Positions 26,001 to 36,293 of a stretch of 64,000 bases of DNA are shown here, in pieces. Source of the DNA: Trichostrongylus colubriformis. Lineage: Eukaryota > Nematoda > Chromadorea > Rhabditida > Trichostrongylidae. Position numbers and translations under genes: made by a program. Position 1 is the first letter of the stretch. Each line of letters begins with the position of its first letter. The DNA is taken from the NCBI GenBank assembly GCA_963978905.1, contig OZ022260.1, positions 38,190,259 through 38,254,258 on the forward strand, written 5' to 3'. The notes under the pieces are model-generated. The model saw only the letters and a program-made list of their open reading frames with translations. It was not told the DNA's origin and ran no database searches.

Positions 26001-27461
26001 ATGCATTGTGAAAAACATATGTAGGGTGAAAGTGATTTTAACAATTTTCAATATCATTTATAAACATCGCTTTTATAAATAATTATAAATACATGGTGTA
26101 TACCATAACACTGAATAAATGCAATTTCTACGATGAGGAAAGCGTGAAAGAAGCTGAGGAGTCACAGAGGGACAGTTCCAGTGACGAGCGTCATGGCTTT
26201 TATGGCTTTGCGTTCAGAGGCGAATGAGAAAACCCGTTCTGATGGTGGTGTAACGGGGTTCACTAAATCCCATAAGCGGGTCCCGTAACGACCAACTGAG
26301 TCACCGTATCTTTCCTTGTGTGCGCAAGCGGCGGGTTATTGCGGATCCCGTAGCGTACGAGGAGAAAATGCACGCTCAAATGGAACGACGCTGGGGCGGG
26401 CACTACAATCCAAGCGGGCGCTTGGAGCTTTTTAGTGAACCCGTGGCTATGTAAATTCAGAGCTGTCTGCGCACATGTTTTCATTTCTTATACTTCAACA
26501 ACAAGTAAACTTTGGATATCAAAACAGCAAAATGAAAAAAGGAGACCTTCGAAAAATCAGAAAAAAATTGCAATTAACAAATCTCGCATGGAGGGGAAAA
26601 ATGCTAGTTTTTAAGATTTTTCTGTTTTACCTACAAACCATAAGTGCCGCTGAGCACCCACTGCTAGGCATTACGGGTGCCATTAGGGCAGGAACTTTGC
26701 GTTGCGGCGTCCGATGGCTTGAATGTGAGATGCGCGCGTAACTAGTTGGGGTCCTGAAGCCATGACGATTCCCTATACTTTATTTTTAGCGTAATCGAGT
26801 GAAAAAACTCAAGTGACGGTCGCGGTCGCGAATGTGATGAACGCAAAAGTTTCATGAAAATTCTCCAGCAAACTGCTTTTGGGATGGGCGTAACATTCGC
26901 GGCGGGCGGGATCCACCACTGTGGGCGGAGCTGGCCAAAAAGTCGATTCGACACCAGTACGGCATAAAGATAAATGAATTAAATTTCGCAAGATGAATAG
27001 CAGCTTACTGGGCAAAGCCAGGGGAAGGTGAGACCTGTCTCAGATATTATACTTATGGTTTTCCATATGATTAAACAAGCCTTTGTGTGATAAGCACGTG
27101 CACACTGTACCATGCGCTAGAGAAACTTATTGAATCATTGCGTTCCAATCCGATTTTAGTAATTATAATAATAAATAGATGTAGTTGACGTCCTCTGACC
27201 ATCTAAAGAATAATTTGAAACTACGATTGACTATTCTGTGGAGTTATAGAAAAGGCCTTACCGATATAATGGTTGACCACACCCTCACGTGAAGTATTAT
27301 GACTAGACGATGATGAATAGAATCTTATGACTCACCGGTGGAGGACACGTCTGTGCGAGAGCGGTGGCGTCAAGTCGAGTTTTGGCGAAAAGTTTATGGA
27401 AGAACCCGCGTTTAGGTCGTGTGACAACCGTTGGCGACACGCCTGATTGGCGGTTGCCCAT
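11047..27461 (-). CDS. PSKH1: PSKH1-like serine/threonine protein kinase, nine coding exons
   Basis: Spliced minus-strand gene. Exons in order: 27336-27461, 16891-17016, 15369-15503, 13752-13837, 13451-13585, 13186-13312, 12532-12657, 12189-12368, 11047-11181. All junctions have GT/AG ends and phases agree; the product is 391 aa (human PSKH1, from memory, is about 424). Seen: MGNRQSG start (myristoylation-type Gly2), glycine loop GKGSFSQV at 78-85, AVK lysine K100, alpha-C Glu 112, HRDLKPEN at 185-192, DFG 208-210, CGTPEYIAPE ending at 235, then VDMWAVGVIAYIL and MPFDDD. The tail TKSTRSIRSVTRS followed by an acidic/basic helix resembles the STRS-rich end of vertebrate PSKH1. PSKH kinases are CaMK-group enzymes tied to Golgi and nuclear-speckle membranes; that role here is inferred from family. 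All catalytic residues are present, so it should be active. If exon 8 were not spliced, reading would stop at 12165. Start chosen as the first ATG giving an MG N-terminus, with no in-frame ATG just upstream. Confidence 0.88.
12433..12507. repeat. (AACT)n tract in kinase intron 7
   Basis: Interrupted AACT/AAACT repeats between the exon 7 donor (12531) and exon 8 acceptor (12369). In transcript orientation it is an AGTT-rich run upstream of the exon 8 acceptor. Confidence 0.8.
12893..13045. mobile_element. Foldback MITE in kinase intron 6
   Basis: Inverted ends TGCGCAATCACAGC (about 12903) and GCTGTGATGGCGCA (about 13033), followed inward by GCTAACCACGCC and GGTGTGGTTAGC. About 150 bp, no coding. 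It lies in the intron between exons 7 and 6. Confidence 0.65.
13685..13722. repeat. Fragment of the 40304-40628 foldback in kinase intron 4
   Basis: AAAAGCTTCGGTCTCGG followed directly by AGCTATCAAAAA, blocks that are far apart in the full element, so this looks like an internally deleted copy. Confidence 0.5.
13953..14800. mobile_element. Non-autonomous element with internal tandem units, copy 1
   Basis: One end reads CCAGTTGGCTGGCGCACACT, with a hairpin around GCGCAC...GTGCGC; the other is a GACGGACGGACGG run followed by AGCGTTTTATATTTAGTAGG. Inside are repeats of a unit of about 280 bp carrying GCTCCGCCCAC. The same element lies inverted at 44042-45155. It sits in intron 3 of the kinase gene. 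Open frames inside it (e.g. 14373-14798) are repeat artefacts. Confidence 0.75.
15540..15572 (-). repeat. Stray duplicate of part of kinase exon 4
   Basis: A 33-bp segment matching exon 4 (13771-13803) at 32 of 33 positions, 27 of them contiguous, sits in intron 2 about 40 bp upstream of exon 3 in transcription. It repeats the codons for EMASGGEMYE. No splice sites frame it, so it is not a full alternative exon. It is a small segmental copy or a repair scar. Confidence 0.7.
15800..15890 (+). repeat. tRNA-like SINE fragment
   Basis: GGAGTAGTGGTCAGGGGG resembles a pol III A box, and GCGGATTAAATTTC, about 35 bp on, a degenerate B box. It cannot fold as a complete tRNA. Lies in kinase intron 2. 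Confidence 0.35.
16385..16650 (+). repeat. Family A dispersed repeat
   Basis: Matches 17440-17740 in order: CTTGGGGTCTTATC, CGGGCGAGTTGCCGG, GTGGGACAAC, TCTACCTC, CTAGTGAT/GTTAGTGAC, AGAGGGG, then a pyrimidine-rich stretch and GCTGAGCACCCCT. It runs directly into a tRNA-like segment at 16660-16750. In kinase intron 2. Confidence 0.65.
16660..16755 (-). repeat. tRNA-like SINE copy
   Basis: Minus strand: GTGACAGGTGGCGCACACCCC, then GTGCGGGGATCAAAACCCGC. Same order and spacing as the copies at 31575, 37690, 40770 and 47525. Confidence 0.5.
17440..17830 (+). repeat. Family A dispersed repeat, fullest copy
   Basis: Shared blocks with 16385-16650, 51500-51790 and the reversed copies at 48230-48620, 3395-3560 and 61541-61700. 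The tail contains GTTCGACTCCCGC at about 17806, close to a pol III B box. Confidence 0.65.
20872..20918. repeat. Near-perfect short hairpin
   Basis: CTTTGCA-TG-AAAGTGGAGTGCG, loop TGG, then CGCACTCCACTTT-TG-TGCAAAG. The 13-bp inner stem is perfect. The loop region spells GTGGCGCA, the core of a motif that recurs across the window. Confidence 0.7.
21050..21395. mobile_element. Family B MITE, copy 1
   Basis: Ends GTGTACACACTTATGT and GCATAAGTATACACAC are inverted repeats, each followed inward by GAATTTTCGC or GCGAAAATTT and GC-rich sequence (CGCGGCGCCGTCAGCAC; GCCACTCGCCGCGCG). Internal ATTCCGCTCAGGACGCAA. No coding. Confidence 0.7.
22629..22878. mobile_element. Family B MITE, diverged copy
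   Basis: GTGTGTACCCTTATGTAAGG at the left and CTGACATAAGGGTGCACACA at the right form inverted ends; GATTTCGCGG and GCGAAATCC follow inward. Confidence 0.55.
23430..23490. repeat. ATACGACCCCCC-type dispersed fragment
   Basis: The block (A)ATACGACCCC recurs here, at 24885-24925 and 45485, and reversed (GGGGTCGTAT) at 23090 and 37957. The 23041-23165 and 37860-38010 copies also share CAGTTACTG and TTCTTCGACAC/TTCGATACTTGGGAGTACCC. No coding. Confidence 0.5.
23924..24290. repeat. 178-bp tandem duplication
   Basis: CCAGTTGAGGATTAGTTGAGG begins at 23924 and at 24102; a third partial start is at 24280 and a related fragment at 23413. The two full units share GGCCATAACTTCCTTCAAAC and GTCTGCTAGGTTGTCGCTTT. 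Confidence 0.85.
25443..25944. mobile_element. Tc1/mariner-type MITE with TA duplication
   Basis: 502 bp, ends CAGTAGCGCTCAAAAGTCTT and AAGACTTTTGAGCGCTACTG, exact inverted repeats flanked by TA (25441-25442, 25945-25946). The internal 107-codon open frame (25573-25896) has no transposase motif that I can see, so the element is non-autonomous. In kinase intron 1. Confidence 0.9.
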
Positions 27462-30400
27462 CGCCGACGACAAGCACTGCAACCAGATCGATTTGGCGAA
27501 ATAATCGATAATGAGTGACGGAAAAATCGATGATGACGCTAATGGATAAAAAAACTTTAACTAAAAAATATGAAGCATGGATTTGTACTTGAACAAAGGC
27601 AGCACAGCTGTTACCCGTGAAATGGATGAGTTCAACGAAGGAACATTTTTGACAAGGAAAATGAATACAACATCAGAGAAAAAAGAATAACCACCGTCCG
27701 ATCGAATAAATCGAGCATAACTGCAAAATGTAAAAAAAAATATTTAAATGAAATAAAAAAGGTGCCATCGCAATGAGGGGGGAAGAACCCCGCTGAGAAC
27801 GCTATTTTCACCTGAGTAGAGGAGTGGCGGGAGCGACCTCTTCCTTACTCCACTGAGGTAGGCAAAATCATACGTCTCAGTGTGCAGATTGAACTCTCAA
27901 GGATCCCTCCAAGATGCTTAGGTCTGCAACTGTTTATAAGATGCCCCACATGCTCCCCCACTGTGATAGCACCTATGTATAAAAAAATGTAAAAAAAAAA
28001 TTCGGCCAGTAATGGAACATTCCTAGTGTAAGTCATGTCGCGGACCACGACGGAAAAAGCAATCAACAAAGATCAAAAACATCGGAAAAATAGAAATAAA
28101 ATCAAAAAATATAAAAACAGTTTATATGATTAGCATTACGTGTACTAATTCAGGACAGGACATACTGAGGACATAATGAAAAAAATTCAAGTGGAAAACT
28201 AAAGAATGAAGGATACGCATGTATTAAAATACGCATTGCTTCCGTGATGTGCTAACTAACAAACTATTGAAGGAATCGATCTTCATTGAAGGCTTTGGTC
28301 ACCCCTAAGCAACCCATCGAAAATCCATACCATCGATCAGTGGTTGATGGAATGCATAAGACTACACTTGATAAACTCTTACTATGTACGGGCCAATCCT
28401 ACTATAGCCTTAACAAACTAGTTTTCTTAGTTTTTTATTCAAACATACAAACTCAAGGATATCCAGCAAGATTTTAGCTCTGAAATTTGTGAAAGTTTGC
28501 AGTTTTCCGAATGTTCTAGCCGTGAATTCTGAGAATTTCGTAGTATCTTCTGGAAACGTATCATAACATAATGCTACTTCATCGCTTGATATGTACTTAA
28601 TTTGCATTTATAGCGATCCAGGTTTTCTATTTACTCACTTACATATTTACCTATCTACATATTCATACTCCATACGATAATAAATAATAAGTAAATGAAG
28701 GAATAAATAAATAAGTAGAGAAGATAATTAAATAGATAAATAAATAAATGACTAAGATGGTTGCTAGACTCCTTGAAATCAAAAGTCACTGAAGTAGTAA
28801 AACAGTTATTCATATTTATACCAATCGTTAGAGTAATACCGTCCGTATAGAAATCAAAATTTCATCGTAATTCTATGTAACGGACCCAATCAGAGAAAAC
28901 CTGTTTGTGAGAGAAAAAGGTGGTAAGCAGGTACCGCTGTTCACTTTTATATATGAAAAGTGACTATTTTCAAAGGCTTCATATTTGATGAGCACCAATA
29001 TACCTAACAATCATTCATTGGTCCCCATGAATCATTGTTAGGCATTCTGATGCGGTATGAGCGCATTTGGACACCTTCACACCTACTCAAAGAAGACAAA
29101 TAAGTCACGAAACCTGTAGCCATTGAAGCAGGCGTCATTACCCTAACTCACACATTCAAGAAACGTCCCTGCTGTCATAATAAAAACGATAAAGATCTTG
29201 ATTCCCAAACTAGATAAAGGTACAAAAATAACGAATAATTAGAATTTCAAAATAGATACATACAAGTGCGAAGTTCTAGTTAACAGGAGTAAAAAAATCC
29301 ACAAAACCAATACATAGGCCAAATTACATAGTTGAAATACAGCTGCGATTTGAATTGGAAATAGGGTGCGTGGCGTATTTTAAAGACTGATTAATTACCT
29401 TACAACGTGAACAGAAAATAATATGAAAATATGAAAATTTTGCGCCAATCATTGTCAGCTGGATTGGAACTGGAAGTCAACTATCGCGTGGGGCCAAAAA
29501 ACCTGCACTAACATCTCGGATGGGTTAAGTTCACAGAGCGCGACGAAGGAAATTCCTGTTTTCCGACTGTAATCGATACAAGGGCAACGGCTTACAATCA
29601 ATAGTCAGCGAATGTTCTTGCGAAGAAAAAACGTTTTTGACTTCCCAGTTGTTCATTGGAACATTCAATGGGTAAACCCAACGAGTCGAGGAAGGGGGGG
29701 GGGGGGGCGGTAAGATAAAAAAAAACTGAATAAGTACGAAACCAGGGCGAAAGCTTCTTTACGAAAGCAAGACAAAATGGTGCATGAACACAGACAATAA
29801 ATCAAATAGAGAGAAAATGAAAGGAGGATTGATCAAGCGCTGTAAAAAATCGAAGAGTCCATTGCCTATGGACTAGGTCTCAACAAATTGGCAGCATTGC
29901 GTTCATATCTATGGAAGGCGACTAAAAATGAAGAGTCTAATTTAATGAAAAAAAAACACGATGATGACGTAGTAAAAAAACACGAAAAATATCCAAAGAA
30001 AAGGAAATAAATTTAAGTCAAGTGAAAAATCGGTGGATGGTAGAAAGTAATTTTGGAGTTGAACAGTGTGTCGAAATTACGCCATGTGTTCGACATGCGA
30101 TATTTTCTAACTCGCATTAGTGAACTGCATCCTTAAATGGTCGGCAATAATCCAAGTCCACTAAAATGGGCTATACAGAATCTGAAAAAAAACATAAAGA
30201 TCTTTAGAGTATGTCAGAGTATCTTTCAATAACGCAATAAGCTTCAACCGTCCTAAGACATCACTAACGATATATTACACAGTATCCAATTTGTGTAGTT
30301 GTGGTTTCATATAGTAGCTATAATGATATAAATGATAAACAAAAATTGGTAAGTAAATAGACAATAGAAAAACGCATGATTTATACACGCAACACAATAT

Positions 30401-31320
30401 ATCGTATCAAACTGAATAGTTATAAAAAAAAAAGTTCAGTGGTACTGTGGGATATTCTGAGAAATGTATGGAAATTTCAATGCCATCTAAGCTTCTGGAT
30501 AGCCTTTCGGAACGTCGCATAATTTGTCAGGATTAAGTGGTCTCACAACAGCACTCTGCTGGAGCATTTCCTTACAAGGAGTCAAGAAATGAATAAATAA
30601 ATAATAATGGGGGTACTAAAAAGTGATGGTTGAGAATAGTTAACAGGTGAAGCGCTCCCTTTGCATATATTTGTGTTTCTATGATTAGAATCTGTTGACA
30701 TACTCCTCAGGAGAGGAAGAAAAGGGGGGAAGCGGGTGCCTGTCCAATCATCACCATCACAACAGAGTCAAACTAAAAGGTCATGTCCTCGGTAAAAGCA
30801 AACAATGAAAACTGAGGAGCTTGGGAAAGGGAAGGGGTATTTGAGATGAAAAGGAAATCGCCAGCGTCATAAAGAAAGCATTAAAAGGGGATTGACGTAA
30901 CCCTGCACAAAATGACTCGACAAATGTTTGCTGCAAATGAACGAACACCGACATAAAATGATAGATGTGCTTAGAGAAAGAGCCCACACGATCGTTTAAA
31001 TCCCTATTTACGTCACAGTGATGAAACAAAACTTCAAAGAGGATCGGATACGAAAAGGATTACGTTGGTCCACGCCGACACCGACCTGAAATGATTGCAA
31101 CTGCGCCTAGAGGCTTTGCTGCAAAGCAAACGTTTTTTTTTTTCAAACAACGTTTTCGCGAAATGGCGCTATTCCACGTTATAAAACATTTCAGGTTTTA
31201 AAAATCAAAGATAAAAGGATAAGGATCTCGGCATTAATCGGTCCTGTTCTAGTTTCATTCAGAATCGTGGTGGATTGTGTGGATGGCATGTGAATGTGAT
31301 ATGGGATGTAAAATAACTTG
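27462..31320. other. Region upstream of the kinase start; no gene seen
   Basis: AT-rich DNA that should include the kinase 5' UTR and promoter. A TTGCAG/TG acceptor-like site 16 bp before the ATG (about 27477) could be a trans-splice or 5' UTR splice site. Otherwise: AAAT/GATA-type low complexity at 28660-28760, a 14-G run at 29694-29707, and scattered short open frames without motifs. Confidence 0.6.
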
Positions 31321-31324
31321 CTTG

Positions 31325-31440
31325 GGTGTGGGGGTGTGTGTATCATAAGGTCAGGATTTCGCATTGCGACGTCGCGCACACGACATCTCCAGCGCGAGTT
31401 GCTGCAGCCAGGTGGGATTCTGATCTGGACGTCACAGGCT
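31325..31440. mobile_element. Family B MITE, half copy
   Basis: GTGTGTGTATCATAAGGTCAGG then ATTTCGC and the GC-rich inner block; the second half was not found before 31575. Confidence 0.4.
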
Positions 31441-31574
31441 AGTGTATAGAAGTGCTTCAAAAAAGATTACAATAACAGTGAAAATAACAATAGGCCGCAT
31501 GCGCAATCCGTCGCGTGCGGCTATGCAGAATCCTGACCCAACGACATACACCCAATATTGAAGCCGAAGGCGGT

Positions 31575-31690
31575 ATAGTGACAGGTGGAGCGCATTTTCA
31601 CTCGCACAGTGCTGGGATCAAATCCCGCATCAACACCAGTCCAGACCAACCAAGCTTTCAGTTCCTCCGGGGAAAATTGCGGACCCGTCG
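31575..31690 (+). repeat. tRNA-like SINE copy
   Basis: GTGACAGGTGGAGCGCATTT (A-box-like), then GCTGGGATCAAATCCCGC (B-box-like) and CCAGACCAACCAAGC, the same downstream block as at 37770 and, reversed, 40790. Confidence 0.55.
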
Positions 31691-31740
31691 CATAGGTTAA
31701 AAGCACAGACGTGTACAACGGCTTGCCTCCGTAAAAGGGT

Positions 31741-32095
31741 GTATGTCGTTAGATGTATATGGGTATGTGGCCTTACGTCAAATTTCCGCGCGGCCGCGCG
31801 GAACGAGCGGAGTCGCGGATTTGTTCGCGTTGCGTACATTGCGTACACTCCGTTTGAAGTTTTATCATATAATGCTATTGTTTCTTTTACTTTTTATGTT
31901 ACTATTTCGTCTTTTTAAGGCACAAATGCTATCGTTTTCAGATAATGATAAGATATACAGCTTGCTCGAAGGATCTCTATGGTACCTGTCCTTTGCGTCC
32001 TGAGCGGAATTCCGACCGCGGCAAGTTGTGCTGATGGCGCCGCGCGCGTGACGCCGCGAGGCGAAAATTCGACATAAGGCTACACACTCGGTGTA
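31741..32095. mobile_element. Family B MITE
   Basis: Left GTGGCCTTACGTCAAATTTCC-GCGCGGCCGCGCGG; right GCGAAAATTCGACATAAGGC-TACACAC. Contains GCGTCCTGAGCGGAATTCC, the complement of the internal block in the 21050 copy, so it lies in the opposite orientation. Confidence 0.65.
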
Positions 32096-32178
32096 TATCG
32101 ATACACACCCCTCGATATTGTATCAGGCAATATCAGGGGATATAAAAATTACAAAACAAAAAGACATAGGAATCCACT

Positions 32179-32450
32179 TTGGATATAGTAATGAATATCA
32201 AAAGTCAGCTTTCAGTAAAACCGGATTTGAAACTCCATTGTTTAATTCGAGTGAATCACATGCACTGTGAGATATGTGTACATCTCTATGATATGCAAAA
32301 AGCCAGGAAAATTCACTTTGCTGCTGGAGTGTCAGAAAGAAGCCATCGTTCACAACATCTACCGTATCACAATATAAAATCGGAATTCAAGAAAAACTGA
32401 AAGAGCGTGCATCAAGCTGGAGAGGCCATTCACGAGCTTTTATAAAACAG
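32179..32450 (+). pseudogene. Possible transposon coding relic
   Basis: Plus strand gives CEICVHLYDMQKARK and H...H-spaced residues, a stop at 32398, then in another frame FTSFYKTGQKYGKAEANL. The C..C...H...H arrangement recalls zinc fingers of hAT-type proteins, but this is weak. The minus open frame at 32430-32705 covers the same DNA. Confidence 0.2.
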
Positions 32451-33182
32451 GCCAAAAATATGGTAAGGCTGAGGCAAACCTGCGACTGTGGCAAGATCTT
32501 CATTTTGAGAAATGTCTTCATATTGTTGAATAATTCGATGGAACGTAAAAATAAAACTGTTTTTCACTGCATACATGCGGACTAATGCTGAAAAAACCTT
32601 TTCCATAAACCGGGAATATTCCGTCAGTATACCAAGGTGTGCAATACTATCGAATTTCTGTCGCTCTAGCAAAGAAGAACATATTTGATTCGGCAGATGA
32701 AACAATTACAGACTGATGCTGAACTGGTGAATGTTTCTATTGAAACATCATGCAACGCAGCTGGTTGTAAACTGCCACTATGATAGATCGCTCAGTCAAA
32801 GTTCTTTTTACCCTTTCAAGAACGAACAATGGACATTTGGATGCTTTGGATGTAAAATTTAATGCAGATACTGTAACTCGATCAATACCAGTAAAACTAG
32901 AGAGATTCAGCTAAGCTGCCAGCCGTCAGAGAAGCTCGTTTGAGAGCACACGGCAGAGAAAAGGAGACGATCACTGAGCACATCAAAAGGGAGTGCCACG
33001 CACGTACATGCATGATTTTATTCTTGAAAAATACTAAAAAATGAAGGCCGTTCCTGTGGTGTTGTTAATTACTACTTAGTCAAAGTTGCCGAATTTAATC
33101 ACAACCTGAGTTCATACTTCGGTTGGACGGACGCAATGCTATTTGTGGGATAACAATCGTAAACTATCTGATTTGTCCAAAA

Positions 33183-33510
33183 TTAAAAGGCACACTCCAC
33201 GACAACCCGGTAAGTCGACTTACGTCCTTAGGGGAGAAGATCCTTGGATAAGTATCAGGGCTGCACATTTTTCGCGCCGCCACCGTGTGCTATCAGGCAC
33301 TACACCCGCTCGAATCCACTCCGACGCCACCCATTTTGCTCAGATGACCATTAGATCGAATGGCTGGCGTCGGAGTAGATTCGAGCAGGTGAAGCGCTGG
33401 AATGTGCAGCGTGGCGGCGCGAGAAAGGTGCAGCCTAAATAAATGTCCGAGGAACTATTGCCACAAGAAGGTAGACCAACCTTTCTGGTTATCGTGGAGT
33501 GTGCCTTTAA
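33183..33510. mobile_element. TTAA-flanked foldback MITE (piggyBac-like)
   Basis: TTAA at 33183-33186 and 33507-33510 borders inverted ends AAGGCACACTCCACGA and TCGTGGAGTGTGCCT. Arms of about 160 bp continue inward with GGCTGCAC and CGCGCCGCCAC on both sides and meet near 33350. No coding. Confidence 0.75.
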
Positions 33511-33633
33511 CCCAAAACGGACGGTGTGCGCCACATGGTGGCGCTCGACATCTGAAATTACTTTTCTTTTGATTTTCCAATATTTCCAAATAACCAGTTA
33601 TACCCGCATACACTACTAGTATTGGAGAATAAC

Positions 33634-33882
33634 GTGTGTGTGCAGATATGACAGCGAATCGCGTGGCCGCCCGCGGCGTGCGGCGCGGCGGGTGCGACCA
33701 GTGGCAGGGCATGGCGCGAGTGCCAGTGGCAGGGCGTGGCAGCCCTCAAGCGAGGCGGTGTGGCATGGGTGGAACCGCAGAAGTGCAGCAGCCATGCTCT
33801 GCCAGGCTACCTAGAGCAATCGATTCGCAAGTCGTACTGGTGGCGCCTCGAAGCGATTCGCTGTCATATTTGCACACACCCA
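33634..33882. mobile_element. Family D MITE, copy 1
   Basis: Inverted ends GTGTGTGCAGATATGACAGC and GCTGTCATATTTGCACACAC. Flanked by an 8-bp direct repeat AGAATAAC (33626-33633, 33883-33890), the length expected for hAT elements. Shares about 250 bp of layout with 60723-60950. Confidence 0.8.
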
Positions 33883-34639
33883 AGAATAACATATGTTTCC
33901 AGAACTGGTGCAGCGTGAATTTTACTAGAGACACAACAAATATTATGCAATTAACTTCAAATGCGAATCCTTCCTAGTTGTACGAACAAATGACAACAAT
34001 TGTTTTTAGTTACTATCTATAATCCATCAGAACCCATAGGCTCCAATTTAGTTCATGGGGCACGTTTCTTTCCCATCTGAAATTACCTCGCACTCATCTT
34101 ACTACTCGAAATGCATGACTTTTCTGCAGTAATAGGCAGAGAGAAGTACCGCGTATAACAGCATGAGGCGATATCACTACACAGTGATGACATTTTATCA
34201 GTAGCAACATGCACGAAAAAGGTCACAAAAATGATTCAATTGATGCAAAATTATAAAAGATTTGATAGAAAAGAACGCGCTCGTCCCACAGGCCATCCCG
34301 CGCAAAAACGCCGCCGTCCGTTATGGGTTAAAGGCTTGAAGGACCCGGAAAGAAGTTTTATGCGATTAAAGCAAGGATGGACATTATGGAAGAAAACGGG
34401 TGCAGAAGCAGTAAATCTGTGGCGTTTGTATGTACAGTGAAAGGAACGTAAATGGCGACTTCATCAGAAATTTAAAGTCTGACACTGCCACCATAAGCAT
34501 GCTCATCGCTCGAAATCAAGGACAGCACGAGATGTGGTTTTCGGAAGGTTTTTTCAGGAATTTCGTCATTACCAGACAGTTGCCGAAGCTTTTCCCAACG
34601 TTGTTTGGTGTCGAATAATTTTGGCCACCAATCATTAGG

Positions 34640-35269
34640 TCTATTGTCTTTAGAACAGTCTAGGCCCTGAACATCACTCTATGTAATCGCCTTCCAATCA
34701 AACATCACATCTCAGCTCATTTCCACCACGTTCCCATTAAATGGAATCACTATTTTCCCATCTTATCTGATCCTCTAAGTCAGGACAACTTCCGAAAATG
34801 CTTTTTATCTACGTCCATTTTTACGCTGTCTGCTTCAAAATAAAAAGATACTGACAAAATTACGAAATTCATGGAACTTGCTGAGTAGAATTAGCTCAAA
34901 CATCTCGGGTATCATCAAAAACTAGCAAAATAGTGTATAGGATAAAAATTATACTAAAAAGCTGTTGGTAGCAAAGCAAAGGAGCAGAAATGGTTGAGTT
35001 TTGTGCCAGGAACAAATGATTTCATCGTAAAGATGTGAAAACAACCACAAATAAAAAACATCTCCTCTGTGGAGAACGCCGTCGAACACGAAGAACAGCT
35101 GTCTAAACGTTGGGAAATAAATTATAGTAGCTTATTGCTGAGCGAGCAGTTTAGCAGTTTACAACAATATCGAGCAAATTATCTAATCAATTGTGAAACC
35201 GAAATGAATTGAAGAAACAATCAGGTTTCTCTTGAAATTTGTATCTTTTTTGGAGGGGAAGGGAAAAGA

Positions 35270-35300
<31 letters not shown>

Positions 35301-36060
35301 AAGGACCACTGATGACACCTAATTTCGCAAAAATACTGATAAAAGTGTGATTTTATTACCAATTGTCAAAAAGTGATTTGAGCTGGTTATTCATATCACA
35401 TCGGACTTCGCTGTTCAAAAAACCAAGATCAAACCAGCATCTTCAATGTGGGACGGGCTTTCAGCATAAATTGTGAATTCTATGTTCTTTTGAACGTGCA
35501 ATAAAATCTAATCTAAATTCTATAACATTCTATTACATATAACAATTCAATTACATTCAATTATAACATTTTCATTCACTCTGTGACATTTCGATTGGCA
35601 TAGACAAAAGCTCTGGGCGTTCCGATGTCTAGATTAATGTTTTTGCTTCTCTCTGCGTATCCGATATTGCTTCAGAGGTAGGATTGTTTGAACTATTATA
35701 CATCAGCGGTACTCAGTGCGCGAGAAGATAGACGTTGAAAAATAGTTCCTTCATATAATATCTTGAAAAAACATCTATGAACACAAGAATGATTCGAAAA
35801 TACCTGGAAATTTAGATCATAGTGTGTTTAAAAAAATGAAGAAGAAAACCCAAAACCTGAGAAAACCGAAAACCCCATCCATTTGTCAATAAGGTTATTT
35901 TAATATATAGACTGATTATGACCATCAAATCCATCAGTATGAACCATTACAGAACTAGTGCATGAATATTTAGGTGAACCTAACCGTCCGTAGGGGTGAG
36001 TGAATGGATAAATGTGTAGGATTCAAATCTGTAAGTTATCCAAGCAATCATTTGTCGTAG
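34640..36060. other. No gene seen; GA-rich microsatellite
   Basis: AT-rich sequence with an AGAGAG/ACAGAG tract at 35266-35300. No motif-bearing open frame. Confidence 0.5.
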
Positions 36061-36087
36061 CCATCAATCAGTGTTTCTGTTTCCCAG

Positions 36088-36293
36088 GTGACTCTGTTAC
36101 ACCCTCGCCGACCCCCAAAGTAGAGGTTCTCTTCAGCCACGTAGGTACGAATCCCTGTGGCTTTGCAATAGCCGTGCTCATGAATACTGCAAATGGTACA
36201 AACTGTACGGAGATGAGGTGTAGTAACAAATCGGGCCGTTCGCTCTCGTACATAGCCCTTTGTTACAACTCTTTCTTACAAACAAGTAAATAA
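36088..36293 (+). CDS. Possible terminal exon, unknown protein
   Basis: After the acceptor TTTCTGTTTCCCAG the frame reads DSVTPSPTPKVEVLF, NPCGFAIAVLM, NCTEMRCSNKSG, YIALCYN and stops at TAA 36291-36293. Four cysteines and two N-glycosylation sequons suggest a secreted protein, but no upstream exon was found and the family is not recognised. Could be chance. Confidence 0.25.

Larger units (their letters stand above)
17017..27335 (-). other. Long first intron of the PSKH1-like gene
   Basis: Between the MG-encoding exon (donor CCG/GTGAGT at 27335) and exon 2 (acceptor TTTTAG/GTCGG at 17017) lie 10.3 kb without a recognisable gene. It holds a family A repeat (17440-17830), a family B MITE (21050-21395) and a diverged one (22629-22878), a 178-bp tandem duplication (23924-24280), a TA-flanked MITE (25443-25944) and a perfect short hairpin (20872-20918). 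An open stretch at 19534-19935 (+) was not recognised. Confidence 0.75.

Noticed and set aside
33636..33977. Long Ala/Arg-rich frames in both strands
   Set aside because: GC-rich body of the family D MITE, same in the 60.7 kb copy.
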